Source of the DNA: Haematococcus lacustris | Taxonomy: Eukaryota > Chlorophyta > Chlorophyceae > Chlamydomonadales > Haematococcaceae | Assembly: GCA_030144725.1 (NCBI GenBank) | Contig: JASKMD010000024.1 | Location: 5,865,897-5,929,896, forward strand | Length of the DNA stretch: 64,000 bases | Direction: 5' to 3' | Shown here: piece by piece, positions 1-11,000 of the stretch | Layout of the letters: each line of letters starts with the position of its first letter | Position numbering within the stretch: position 1 is the first letter of the stretch | Made by a program: the position numbers and the translations under genes | Notes under the pieces: model-generated | What the model was told of the DNA's origin: nothing | The model's input: only the letters and a program-made list of their open reading frames with translations | The model's database searches: none

Positions 1-104
1 AGTGGGTGCTGCCCACAGCGGGGTGCTCATGCGCAGTGCACAGGCTGCCAGGCGGTCTTGCGATGCTGGGCAGTAGGTCAAGCAGGGCGGTCAGCCCCAC
101 CCAC

Positions 105-1254
105 CTGAGACCTCTGGTGCAGCAGGGGCTGGTCAGCCTGCTCGTCCGCGGCCTTGATGCGGGACCAGTTGTTGCCGTACACGTGGTACAGCTCCACCAG
201 GCGCACCACCTCATGGTCCGCCCACTTGCTGCGCTTCCTGGCCTGCAGGTGCAGGGTGCTGCATCACGCTGGCCACCACAGGAGCAGGGCTGGGGCTAGA
301 CAGTGCAGTAGGCTTATAGCTGCTTGGCTGCGCCTGCCATGCCTGCTTGGCTGCGCCTGTCACAGTAGCTTGGCTGTGCCTGCTGGACCCTGCCGCCAAT
401 GGCACCACACCCACCCACCCACCCACACAGCTGTGCTCCACAGCAGCCCCGTGCCCACCCACCGCCTTGGGAGGTGAGAGCCGCAGTCGGTCGCCCAGAG
501 GCCGCTTCCACATGCTATAGCCAGACGTCCCGGCAGCCTGCCTGCTGATCCAGCCTGGCGCAGGCCGCTCCTGCTGCTGCCCTGCGCCCCCCCTGCCAGC
601 CCCCTGCTGCTGCAGCCCCCCCTCCTGGCCCATTTCCTCATCATCTGACCACTGCACTGTCTCGCGCTTGCGCTCCTTTCGCCTCTGCACCAACCCCGGA
701 CCTGCCGCTGCTGCCTCCCCTGGCCCCCCTGCCTGTGTGACCTGCTGGCGCCAGGCCTCGGAGCTGCCGGCAGCGCCCCTGGGTTGGCCCCCTTCATACA
801 CCAAGGTGAGAGGTGCCTCAGCAGCCCCTGCGCCATCCGGCTGCAGGCCTGCAGGCTGAGTCAGTCCAGTGGCCCGGCCCCCCACGGCCACCCCCCGTGC
901 AGCTGCTGGGGCAGCCGCATCCCCTGCCACTTCACATGAGTGGCGGTCTGTGCTGTCCTGGAAGGCATGCTGAGCTGAGTGGTCTGCCATGCTCCGCCTG
1001 CCTTGGACGGGGCTTGTCAGGATTTGAACCCTGGTCTCAAGCCTGAGTGGCTGACTGTGTCTGTACTTGTGTGGGGAGGCGCGGGGTGAAGGGCTGAATC
1101 CGTCAGCAGCGGCTTTGGGTCCCTCGGGGGAGGGTATGCAAGGGCCTGCGGCTTCAGCTGTGGCTCGCACCTCAGCCATCAGGCTGGCTGGCTGCGGGGG
1201 GCAGGGCAAGGTCAGCACAAGATCTTGCATTTGCCAGACGCCGGTTGAGTACAA
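105..1254 (-). CDS. Myb/SANT telobox-type DNA-binding protein (5' part; continues past the left edge)
   Basis: Two exons are visible. Exon A runs 1254-464 (or starts at an in-frame Met near 1179) and exon B runs 242-105; the intron at 243-463 joins them in phase 0. Exon A encodes a Pro/Ala/Gly-rich, probably disordered region with a basic-acidic patch (RRKERKRETVQWSDDEE). Exon B encodes most of one Myb repeat: KRSKWADHEVVRLVELYHVY followed by GNNWSRIK, with the two regularly spaced tryptophans. It stops after LLHQRSQ at a clean donor. In TRF/telobox Myb proteins the next residues are VDLKDKWRN, so the third helix should lie on an exon left of the window. Family knowledge: single-Myb proteins of this kind bind telomeric repeats or act as transcription factors. 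The exact paralogue is not determinable. The start codon is uncertain. Confidence 0.72.
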
Positions 1255-1446
1255 TCATTATTGCTTCCCTTTGTCTTGCCCTTGGCCCACACAAGGCTGT
1301 GTGCCAGTCTATGCCCTCAGTCGTGCTCAGCACTGACTCCTGACTGCTGGTGTGGATAGCTTGGCATGACACAGCACGACACAGAGTAACACGGCATCAC
1401 CATTATCGATGGTGCTGTGGCTGAAGGGCACCACATTCCTGGCTGC

Positions 1447-1549
1447 AGCTGCTGGCTGGTGCTGGCTGCTGGCTGGTGCTGGCTGCTGGCTGGTGCTGGC
1501 TGCTGGCTGGTGCTGGCTGCTGGCTGGTGCTGGCTGCTGGCTGGTGCTG
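1447..1549. repeat. 17-bp minisatellite (CTGCTGGCTGGTGCTGG), about six copies
   Basis: The unit CTGCTGGCTGGTGCTGG is repeated head to tail with almost no divergence. Because 17 is not a multiple of three, all frames stay open and produce spurious Leu/Ala/Gly/Trp-rich or Gln/Pro/Ala/Ser-rich ORFs on both strands. It lies upstream of the Myb gene. Confidence 0.9.
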
Positions 1550-3365
1550 CGGCTGTAGTGCACCTCACTACCAACCCTGCGGAGCACCCCACAACTTGCT
1601 GCGGCTGCGGCCATGGGGACAGTGCACCACCACCAACCTGAACTATGCGGTTCAGTACGCGGAGCTGGTTTCTAAGTTGCGCATGGGGCAGGTCCATGCA
1701 TCCTGTGCCATGCACATGTCAGGCAGGCACCATGCAACCTTAGACAACCCGGACACCTGCCACGTGCATCTGCCACAACCCCCTTAGACCGCACATTGGC
1801 GAACGCCATGAGATGGTGGTGATGATGAGAAGGGGAGCCCAGACACATGAGCGGTATGCTGAGGACTGGTTGATTCTAGTCTTGTCAGCCAGGCCCTTGT
1901 AGAGTTGTTCTGCAGGCTTGTCTCGACCATAAGTGTGAGACCCCTCTTAGCATTGTGCTTTGGGTAAAAACAATCACTGTTGTGTTTGGTGGAGTGCTTG
2001 CCCTAACTCTAAGGGTTTCTCTCGCACCCTTCTTCGCACCCTTTCCACCTTCCATGTCATTATCCCAACTGGCCACCTGCCCACCCTCCAGCAACTTCCT
2101 TAGCTTTGCTATTGCCCACAGCCAGCCCACACCCTATCCCATCCTGCCACTGCCCGCAGCCAACCCCACTCTTGCTTTAGCTGCACCTGTCAATCACCTT
2201 GCTTATCAGCACCCTCCTCGTCCCCTTCACCATCATCATCATCCCCATGACCTGCATGGTGGAGTAGGCAAGTGTGACCTCGTCACTCTGTACCGCTGGG
2301 CGATAGTACATGGCTTGCCAAACCCAGCATCATGCAGTGTAGTGGTCACGATCCTGACCACAGTGGCAATGGGGCCAGGGGCAGTGACAAGGTCGCCCCT
2401 AAGCCTAATCTCCTGAGTCATGGATGGCCGCCCACCTCACATAACACAGTCTTCCTCTGTCTTTGTCTGTGCCCAACCATGAGCTAATGAAAAATAAAAA
2501 TGAATGACTGGTGTCATGACCAGTACCGTGCTACAGATGCGAGCACAAGAGCTCCTGGAACACACAGCCTCCTCCCCCCTTCCCCAGGGCCCACCCCCAA
2601 CCCTCCCTCCCTCCCACTTAGGCCTACCCCTTCACCTCTCCCCTTCCTGCCTCCAGGCTGCCTCACACCCTCACACGCAGCTAGCCTACCACCCTGGCTA
2701 GGACACACAGGCAGCCTCCAGGCAGCAGGGTCGTCAGCAGCGCAGCACCAGGGTGTCAGAATCCTGGGTGACAATTATGACTAACCACCACCACCACCAC
2801 CGGACCACAACAGCATGCGGCAGCCATACCTGTGGTGAGTGGCAGGTCAGCCAGCTGCTCTACCCTGGCCTTAGAGGTGGTGGCGCTGGGAGATGAGGGC
2901 AGCAGGGGCCACAGGGACTCTGCTTGGCTCCTCACCTGCAAGCACAGCAGCAGGAGGGCAGCACCCACTGCATCCTAGCTCCTGGAACACCCCCACCCTC
3001 ACCCATTATCTCCTTCACCTCCACCTCCACAACAAGAACAACAATGGACGAAACAGCACTGAGCCACACATGCAAGGGCTTGCGTTGCACTTGTAGGAAC
3101 GGGTACTCTGTATGCCTTGACCTGACATTGATCTGACCAGCACCACCACCACCTGCAGCTTGCACTGGTTGCCTGGTGTTGCATGACAGCATCATCGGCT
3201 GCATGCCTGAGCCCAGCTGGTGCTGGGCTGAGTTACATGAGTGACTGGTGCATGGGAGGTGTTGCCTAGCCAGGGGGAGGTGGTGAGACTGCACCAGGGC
3301 CAGGCGACACACAGCCCAGGGCCAGACCAGGTGCTGCAGCCAAGCAGTGCCTGCCTGCTGCCACA

Positions 3366-3597
3366 AACCAGCCACACACCATCTGCCACATACCAGCTGC
3401 CACACACCATCTGCCACACACCAATTACCACACACCAGCTGCCACACACCAGCTGCCACACACAAGCAGCCACACACAAGCAGCCACACACAAGCAGCCA
3501 CACACAAGCAGCCACACACCAGCTGCCACACACAAGCAGCCACACACAAGCAGCCACACACAAGCAGCCACACACAAGCAGCCAAGCCTGCCTGCTG
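3366..3597. repeat. 14-bp minisatellite CACACACAAGCAGC and variants
   Basis: Tandem copies of a CACACACAAGCAGC-type unit mix with CACACACCAGCTGC variants. They generate artefactual Cys/Val/Trp-rich and His/Thr/Gln-rich ORFs on opposite strands. The block sits about 200 bp beyond the stop of the minus-strand gene ending at 3798. Confidence 0.85.
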
Positions 3598-3797
3598 CCA
3601 CACACCAGAACATCCCTGGCTAGGTGTAGTGCGGCATGTTACATGCGCACCCTGTATGCTGTCACCCTGTGCCCTGCAGGAGTAACCCCTGATATGGGAT
3701 CAAATGGAAGTGTGGTGTGACCCTGTGCCCTGGAGCAGTAACCCCTGGTGCATCAAAGATCTCCCGAGGCTGCCTGACTAGGCCACGGCACTGTGAT

Positions 3798-6316
3798 TCA
3801 ATCGACGGCAGCAAATGTGGGGACCATGCAATCAGGCAGCATGCTGATGCACAGGTTGCTGCGGAAGGGCCGCCAGGGCCTGGACATGCGGTGCACTGGG
3901 GGCTGTGAGGCAGTGTGGTGGTCACACAGCGGGGTGTGAGCAGCGCCAGCAGGGGCCCACCTTGTCCGGGGTGGCGGAGATAGAGTCGTGGAGGTGCACC
4001 AGGAATACGGAAGCACCCCGCATATCAGCTAGGTACTCAGCCCAGGCCTCCCGCAACGCTCCCCGTAAATCATCAAGGCGTACGATGCTGCTCAGGCAGG
4101 CGGCCAGGCAGGCAAGCATAAGGAAGGGCGGGCGGACATGCATGCAGGCATAAAGGAGTGCAGATGGGTATACAAGCAAGCATGCATAAAGAAGGGCATG
4201 TGGGTAGGCAGGCATAAAGAAGGGCATGCAGGCAAGGTGGTGGGTATAAAGCAGGGCGGGTGAGGTGGTCGGCAGCTGGGTGGCAAGCAGTGTTTTGCGG
4301 TGCTGTGCGTCGCATAGTGTTGTGAAGCCGGTAGGGTCTTGTACGGCTGGTGCGGTAGCATGTGTGGATGCATGGCACGTAGTGCATGGTAAACCACGGT
4401 GTACCTGGAGTGGTGGGAGGGAAGGGGGAGGAGGGGAAGCTGGTTCATGACAGCCATAGGCCGTGGTGGCGCAGCGCACTGTGTGTGCCTGCACCTGCAC
4501 GGCCTTGCTCGGCTCTCACTGCTCAGCCTACACCTGGACATCTTGGCAGTCAGGCTGCACTCACCTCTGTGCCTCTGTCCTGCTGAGCCTCTCTATGGCT
4601 CCGCTGCCAATTGGCAGGCAAACAGGGACAGGTGCATGCTGATAACCCAACTACCTTCACTCCCCTACTAACATCTGTTGTCTTCGTATATGCTGTCCTC
4701 ACATCTGCTGTTCTCACACCTTATAGTCTTGCCATTTGCTGCTCTATTGCCCAGGCTGCCCTGGTACTGCCTGCCTTGCCTTGTGTGCGGCAGGTACCTG
4801 GCAGCCTCACATCCATGACTGGCTGAGACCCCACCTTTCCTGGGGAAGTGTTTGCACTGAGGACAAATCTTTCTGCCAGCGGATGCTGTCCACACACTGC
4901 ATGGCTTCTTCCAGGTGCTGCAGGGTGGCGTGGCTGAAGTCTTGCTCCGGCTCACCTTGCCTGTCATGCCATGCAGCAACAGCAGCAACATCCTCTGGCC
5001 TTTGCAAAGAGACGTGTGTTGAGCAGATGAAGTCCCACAGCAAGCGGAGAGGGCGTACTGCCAACCTGTACCTTAAGGAGCATACAGGTCAGCTTGTGAC
5101 GTGTAGCTGGGCGCATGCAGCACTGTGGCTGGAACGGAAAACCAGTGAGGAAGGGTCTGGTGATCATGGGGCTGGTGGTGCTGCTGCTGGTAAAGATGGT
5201 GGGTGCTAGTGGTGCTGCTGGCGTTTGGTGCTGGTGGTGCTGGTGGTAATGGCGGTTGTCTGCTGCTACTGATGCTAGTTGTGTCCATCCTGGTGATGCT
5301 GGTGGTGGTGAGCAGCAGCCGCACTGCAGGCCAGCCCTGAGCCGGGCTCCAGAGACAGAGGTCACATGTTGACCACACTGTGCCATGTTTTGTGAGGCCC
5401 GCTGCATGTCAGCATGCTCACGTCTTCTTCTGCAGCCAGGCGTGGTAGTCCTCGCCCAGGCAGGACACCAGGCAGGCCAGCACCAGCGCAGAGTACACCT
5501 GGCATGCACCACCAGTGACAGGTTAAGATTAGGGTTGGGGTGACTACACTTGGCATTTTACCAGCAATGACGGCAAGCATGGCTATGACGAGCATGCTAC
5601 CCACCATGGCAGCCAAACAATCCCATATCTGGCATAGGACAACACAACAATAAGACTCTGCAGGGGCTTGCCCTACAGTTAACATGGCGGAGCTGGACGC
5701 TGCTCATCCCTATACAGAGCACAGGGAGTGCTGTGACTCAACACAAAGGCACATGCCTTTCCTGCATGAGGACGCAGACAAGCGCACCTCAGTGAGCGTT
5801 GCATCGTCGTCTTCATGCACCCACATCTGTTGCTGCAGTGGATCACGCAAGCTGTTCAGCTTTGCTGCTTGCTCCTCGTTCATGCCCATGTCACCAGGAG
5901 CACAGTATCCCGATCGGGAGCGCAGTTGTAGGAGTGAGACCAGCAGTTGAGGGCGGGCTTCACCAACATCGCATGATGCTAGTATAGTCCTGTAGGGTGG
6001 GATGCAACGGGTACCATACTTGGGTTGAGTCTGCCTCTCAATACGTTGCCTCCTGCTCCCACCACTGCTGTTGGGGGCCCGGGCTGAGGTGCCATGCGCA
6101 CACTCACCTAACAATGTGTCGCACAGGCAGAGCCTGTACATGGGGTAGGGACTGCAGATGGGTCTTATACCGGAGCTCCGCGCCCAGCTTCTGAAGTTCT
6201 GCTACCGCCAGGCGTACGTTATAGGCTGTGCTGCGGTCTGACACCAGGCGTTCCAACTCGTCGAGTTTGCGAATCAATGTAGCGTCTCGCATCTCATGGG
6301 CGCAAGGGTTGACCAT
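3798..6316 (-). CDS. Unrecognised 316-residue protein, six exons
   Basis: Exons on the minus strand are 6316-6108, 5989-5788, 5498-5422, 5065-4835, 4087-3961 and 3902-3798 (TGA). Every junction has GT-AG borders and compatible phase (2, 0, 2, 2, 0), which is hard to get by chance. Translation starts MVNPCAHEMRDATLIRKLDE, with an ATG that opens the frame; the 951-nt sum gives 316 residues. The product looks globular and largely helical: a basic N-terminal helix, a hydrophobic helix (VYSALVLACLVSCLGEDYHA, about residues 138-157), an acidic-aromatic segment (HLEEAMQCVDSIRWQKDL) and a C-terminal SVFLVHLHDSISATPDK. There is no signal peptide or convincing membrane span. I do not recognise the family and assign no function. 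A minus-strand TGTAA about 155 nt past the stop could serve polyadenylation. Confidence 0.75.
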
Positions 6317-8017
6317 CTTTGTTTCAGCGCGAGTCGGCACGCATGTCAAGGTATGGCTTCTACTGCTCGCGGTGCAGGGCAAGCAATGACAACGTAGTTT
6401 CGCCTGCAAGCATGAACTGCTTGCAAGCGACACATGAACGCATGACTTGTAAAAGAGCACGCATGGAGGACTGGGCCTTCAGTACCAACACTCCTTTCCA
6501 GAAGCCTCCTGCCGGTGGTGGGGCTATGCGTGATTCTCTGTCCCCCGACCCTTACTGCACCCTTGACAGTTGCAAACCACGTAGGTACGTTCCATCCTAA
6601 TGACCCCTGTCAACACCAACAGCTTCCAGCTAAGAAAGGCTTGCTTGAGTATCAAGAGCTACTAGACCCTATTCTGGAGGGTTGCGGGCCAGGCCATTGG
6701 TGCCCCGCTTGAAGCTCTAGTCATTTCCGCTGCACATCTCCATGAGGGGACGCACACTCTCCCCAATGCGCTGCATGTTTAAGCACGAATTGGTGCCCCA
6801 GCCCAGCTACCTGCATTATGGGAGGGCTTGAGTGGGCACAGTGCCTTGTGCAGCAGGGAGGAGCTGGCCATGGGGAGGGTCATGGGAAGGGGGAACTGGC
6901 AGCTCGTGGCACCACCTACAGCCCCACACCGGCTGGGCGCAGCAGCCGCTGGTCTTTCTGCCCATGAGGGGGCACCCAGTCTGCGTGCCTGGTCTGGTCA
7001 CGGGGCTAGGGGGTTATGCACAGTCCAGCTTACACGGGTGATGTACTACCCATCACCTGCCAGCCACAACCAGGTCAGCCCAGGTCAGTTCAGTTCAGTT
7101 CAGGTATTTGCTCACGTACGTAACCAACGCAACCAACTAGGTGTGGGTGTCACGCACAATGAGGTGGAGAAGGTGCATGAGTAAAACTCCACTGTATGTC
7201 AAGTGCTGTTTGCCAGCTGTAGTCCCATCCACTTACCCACTTTAACAGGCCAAGCAGGCTAGACGAGCACATTTACGTAGTGGGTGCAGCTGCGCCCCGG
7301 GCGGAAGCTCCTCCCTCAATGCATGCCAGTGTGTCATAGGTCAGATCATAAGACTTGCTGGTGTGATGAAGAAGGCATCATGCACACGATCCTCCGGCTA
7401 CGCCCTGGAGTTTGCCACAATGACCAGCTGGTGGACCCACATGGTGCTGAAGGTGGAGTCAGGGGGACACTGCTTGGCTCACACCCTCTACAACCCTGCT
7501 TTGCCCACAGCCTACTCTGATCTGATGCGCCACTGCAGCAAGCCGAAGGGAACCAGCCACTAGAGCAGTGCACGCGCACTCTCCCACGCAGCTTGCCGCC
7601 ACAGCCATTTATATATGTCTTCCTTCCGACGGTCGTACACAAGCTGGTGGGGGATGTGGTGGGGGGTCAGTGGTCAGAGCCAGGACTGGTGCGTGGATGG
7701 CGCATCCTCACGACTGACACCGCACAATGAACACCTAAGGCGTGCGTAAGGCAGGCACTGCGTTGCAGGCAAGCGGACATGCTGAGCGGACATGCTGCCA
7801 GGCAGCTTCGCAGCAGCTCCGTTAGGTGTCTAACCTCGAGCTTTTGCTGCATGCAGAGTCGCGTGACCACTGATGCTACGCAACGATGCCGACCCATATT
7901 TTAAACTTTACACGAAGTACACTCCACTCCACTCCACTCCACGCCATACCATTTGCGGCACTGTGAGGCGTGTGCTGTGATGGACGCATCCATTCTTTTG
8001 GCCAAACTGCGGTAGCA
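6317..8017. other. Intergenic region, no supported gene
   Basis: This separates the 316-residue gene (-) from the pherophorin-lectin gene (+), so it should hold two divergent promoters; I see no clear TATA box. A short segment near 6751-6780 (CCCCAATGCGCTGCATGTT) matches the edge of the dispersed repeat described at 8828. ACTCC pentamers occur at 7919-7942. A stretch near 7290-7330 resembles one near 29035-29080 within TTLL9, suggesting another dispersed repeat. Confidence 0.4.
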
Positions 8018-11000
8018 ATGGCGGGCCCGTTGATGTTGCATGTCATTCAAGGTCTCCTAGCGGTGCTGCTGATTCTATGTGCTCAGCGGCCAGGTCAGAA
8101 ACGCACCGTAACGACAGACAGCTGTACTGCACCTGGCGGGGACGGCAGCCACCCCATTGCCCCGCCAGCGCTCAGCGCGACGCTCGTTATTCGCACGGTC
8201 TAGTCTATGTGCTTGCCTGTCACTGCCCAGCCTGTCACTGCTTGCCTGTCACTGCCCAGCCTCTCAGTCCCACAAGTCATGGTCTGCTTTGTATGCTTTG
8301 TATGCCTGCCACGCACAGTGCTCAGTATCCCTATCACTGGCACAGCTTTTCCGTTCGAAACATGCAAGGTTTCCCAACTCAGAGGCCGCTACCAGGTAGA
8401 GCTGCTTGGAAGTGAAGCAGCTTACACAAACGCAATTTTAACACGCCTTGCACTCTTCCCTGTGCTCTACGCTGACCGCCACGGTTTTGGCCCTGCTGCT
8501 CAACAGACCTGCATCACTGAACGTGCATGCAACCAGGGCTTGACTGGGCCCCTGCTCCTTTGTACACAGACCTACTTGTCTCGGTATTTCAAGCTGCCTG
8601 AAGATGAGGGCTGGACGTTTTGCCTCACCACACAGGTCAGTCTCCCTTGGCTCCCCTGTGCCTGACTAGCACTGAGACTCACTAGCCAGGGGAGATATGC
8701 GCTGAGAATCACTCGCCGTGCAGTTGCCTTGTGTGAGTGTAGTGCCGTTGCGTGGCCCCTTCACCTGCTTGCTTGCATGTGTCACGACAGCTAGGCCTGA
8801 GCAGCACCTTCCTCTGCCTCAGACAGTGTGCTTCTGACACAGCTTGATGCAGACACGCAGGCACACAATGCCTGGCACATACTACTGTGCAATGGGCTGC
8901 TGCTCATGTGCCCCTTATGTATGATATTGGCAGCTACGCAGCCGCATAGTCTGCCAAAGGCTGATGCTGGGCCTTGGGATCTCAGTCTCGCAGCCACTTA
9001 TAGCCCCGCCAGGGTGCTCCCTGCCCTTGGCCGGCAGCTTCAGCTGCTCTGGCCACCAGCACAGCTCCAGTGGGCGCCACCTGCCCTCCCCAATGCGCTG
9101 CATGTTGGGCACTGCCCTGCAGTCCCTGTCTACCCACTACCTGCAGGCTGCACCTCACTTGTCCTGGTTGTCTGCTTCTTACGCTGTCGTGATGTTATTT
9201 GTTGGTCTGGCAGTCACACAGCCTCGAGCAGCTACAGAGTCTACCACTGTAGTGTCCCTGCAACTGCGTGAGCCAACCCCTGAACTATGGCCTGACCCCT
9301 GAGGGGCTGCTGCTGGACAATGAAGCGCGATTCCATGCATTGATGTACATATCTTGTGTGTAAGCTGACACGGCTTAGACAGGTGCCAGCACACGCCAGT
9401 GTGCCACAAGCAGCTCTGAGTATCCTGAGCTTCCCACTCTGCTCTGCTCCTCCTCTGCCCTGCCCTGCCCTGCCCTGCCCTGCCCTGCCCTGCCCTGCCC
9501 TGCCCTGCCCTGCCCTGCCCTGCCCTGCCCTGCCCTGCCCTGCCCTCCTCTGCCCTGCCCTGCCCTGCCCCGCCCTGCCCTGCCCTGCCCTGCCCTGCTC
9601 TGCCTATGCTGCTGTCTACTCTACTCTGAAATGAGACCAGCTCTGGGACTCTGAGACTCTGAAACGAGACCAGCTATGGCGTGGAGTGTCAATTCAATGA
9701 GCAGGTGGTCCCATGCTTCCGCTGCAGGTGTTGCCGCGTGACCAGTGTTACATCAATGCTGGTGCGTGGTCTTCGCTTGTCAGTGTAGGGCTGAGCTGAA
9801 CAGCTCAACAGCTATTCAGCCGGCAGCATCCAGCCGTGCTCACAACCTCTTTAACCTGGGGCCGATGCTGCCACTGCAGCGTTCCCAAGGAACACCACAC
9901 GCTGTTGCGACACCAACTTTGACATGCTGAAGGTTTACCCCCGTGAGTGACCTCACACCATGCCTGTTCACGCAGCAGGTCAGCACGCAGCAGGTCATCC
10001 AGGCTGAAGCTGCACGGCTGCTGGGCAGGCGACTGTTGGCAACCCTAGAGTTTTTGCTGTTTGCCCCAGCACTGGTCACGGTATATGGTGCATGGGCTTG
10101 ATAGGGTTTGTCCCCGTCTATGACCCACAAGGGCTAATCCCTATGGGAGACGATGTGTTGATGCCTAGCTAGTGGACCTCCATAAGGTCACAACCATGCG
10201 GCAGCATGCGTGTTGACGATAGCAGCAGCAGCAGCACCAGCAGCATAACTGTTGCATGCGTCTTGATACTGCCTGCTTGCATTGCTGTGATGGAAAAGAG
10301 CAGGAATGCTTCCTTTATTGCTTACTGCTTTTGCCTTATAATTAGTTTGGCGCCAGGATCTACAAGCAGCAGGCTTGTGTACGCATGCCATGATGCCTGC
10401 AGGTGATGCTTGCACGTCTTCCATCGCATACGTCCTGACCAATGGTGGGTGGGTGATGCATCCTTCCCGTCAAGTTTGGAGTGTCACTCCATGCGCCACA
10501 GTGCCCTGTGTTTTGTGAGAACAGTGTGTTGTGTGGACAGCGTACTACGTGTCCTTTGTGATCTGAGGATCGCGATGTCCACGTAGCGCTCTTCACCCAC
10601 CACTGGTGTGTTGCCCAGCTCACTCCTGCTTGGACTGTGTCAAGACGCTGTGCAGCTGCTTTTCCTAGGTCCGCGCTTCTCCAATCAGCCCCAGCCCTTC
10701 ATAAACCCAGGATGTGCAGCCCCAGACTCCTGAGGCTGCGGCACAATACTGTATTATCTAGCACACAATACTGTATCATTTGCTGCAGCTCAATGGTCCA
10801 GGCAGCTTCACAGCCCCAGGCTCTTGAGGCTGCCGGTGGCTCACTCCCCCTGTATTGATGCCTGACCCCCTAGGGGGCGACTAGACAGTATGGCTGGACA
10901 CACAGGCACTAATGCAAGCTGACACAGCTGCAGCATGGCACACAATGCTGTGCCGCAGCAGGCTGCAGCTGGGACTGGGCCCTCGGTGCTCAGTCTCGCA

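Larger units (their letters stand above)
1255..3797. other. Intergenic stretch without a confident gene
   Basis: I found no complete gene here. Two short segments have protein-like character but no supported model. One is 1641-1690 (+), reading NLNYAVQYAELVSKLRMGQ before a GTCCAT. The other is about 2285-2405 (-), reading LVTAPGPIATVVRIVTTTLH and ending near a possible donor. The rest is C/T-rich spacer with simple repeats. A TGTAA on the minus strand at 3643-3639 suits the polyadenylation signal of the gene ending at 3798. Confidence 0.4.

Noticed and set aside
1010..1040. tRNA-like B box (GGTTCAAATCC on the minus strand)
   Set aside because: No acceptor stem, D-arm or anticodon arm can be folded around it, and it lies inside the Myb-gene coding exon.
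3366..3597. CRISPR-like regular array
   Set aside because: The units are contiguous, without unique spacers, in a eukaryotic nuclear region; it is a minisatellite.
3192..3613. Cys/Val/Trp-rich ORFs opposite His/Thr/Gln-rich ORFs
   Set aside because: Both come from the same 14-bp minisatellite, with no start context, introns or homology.
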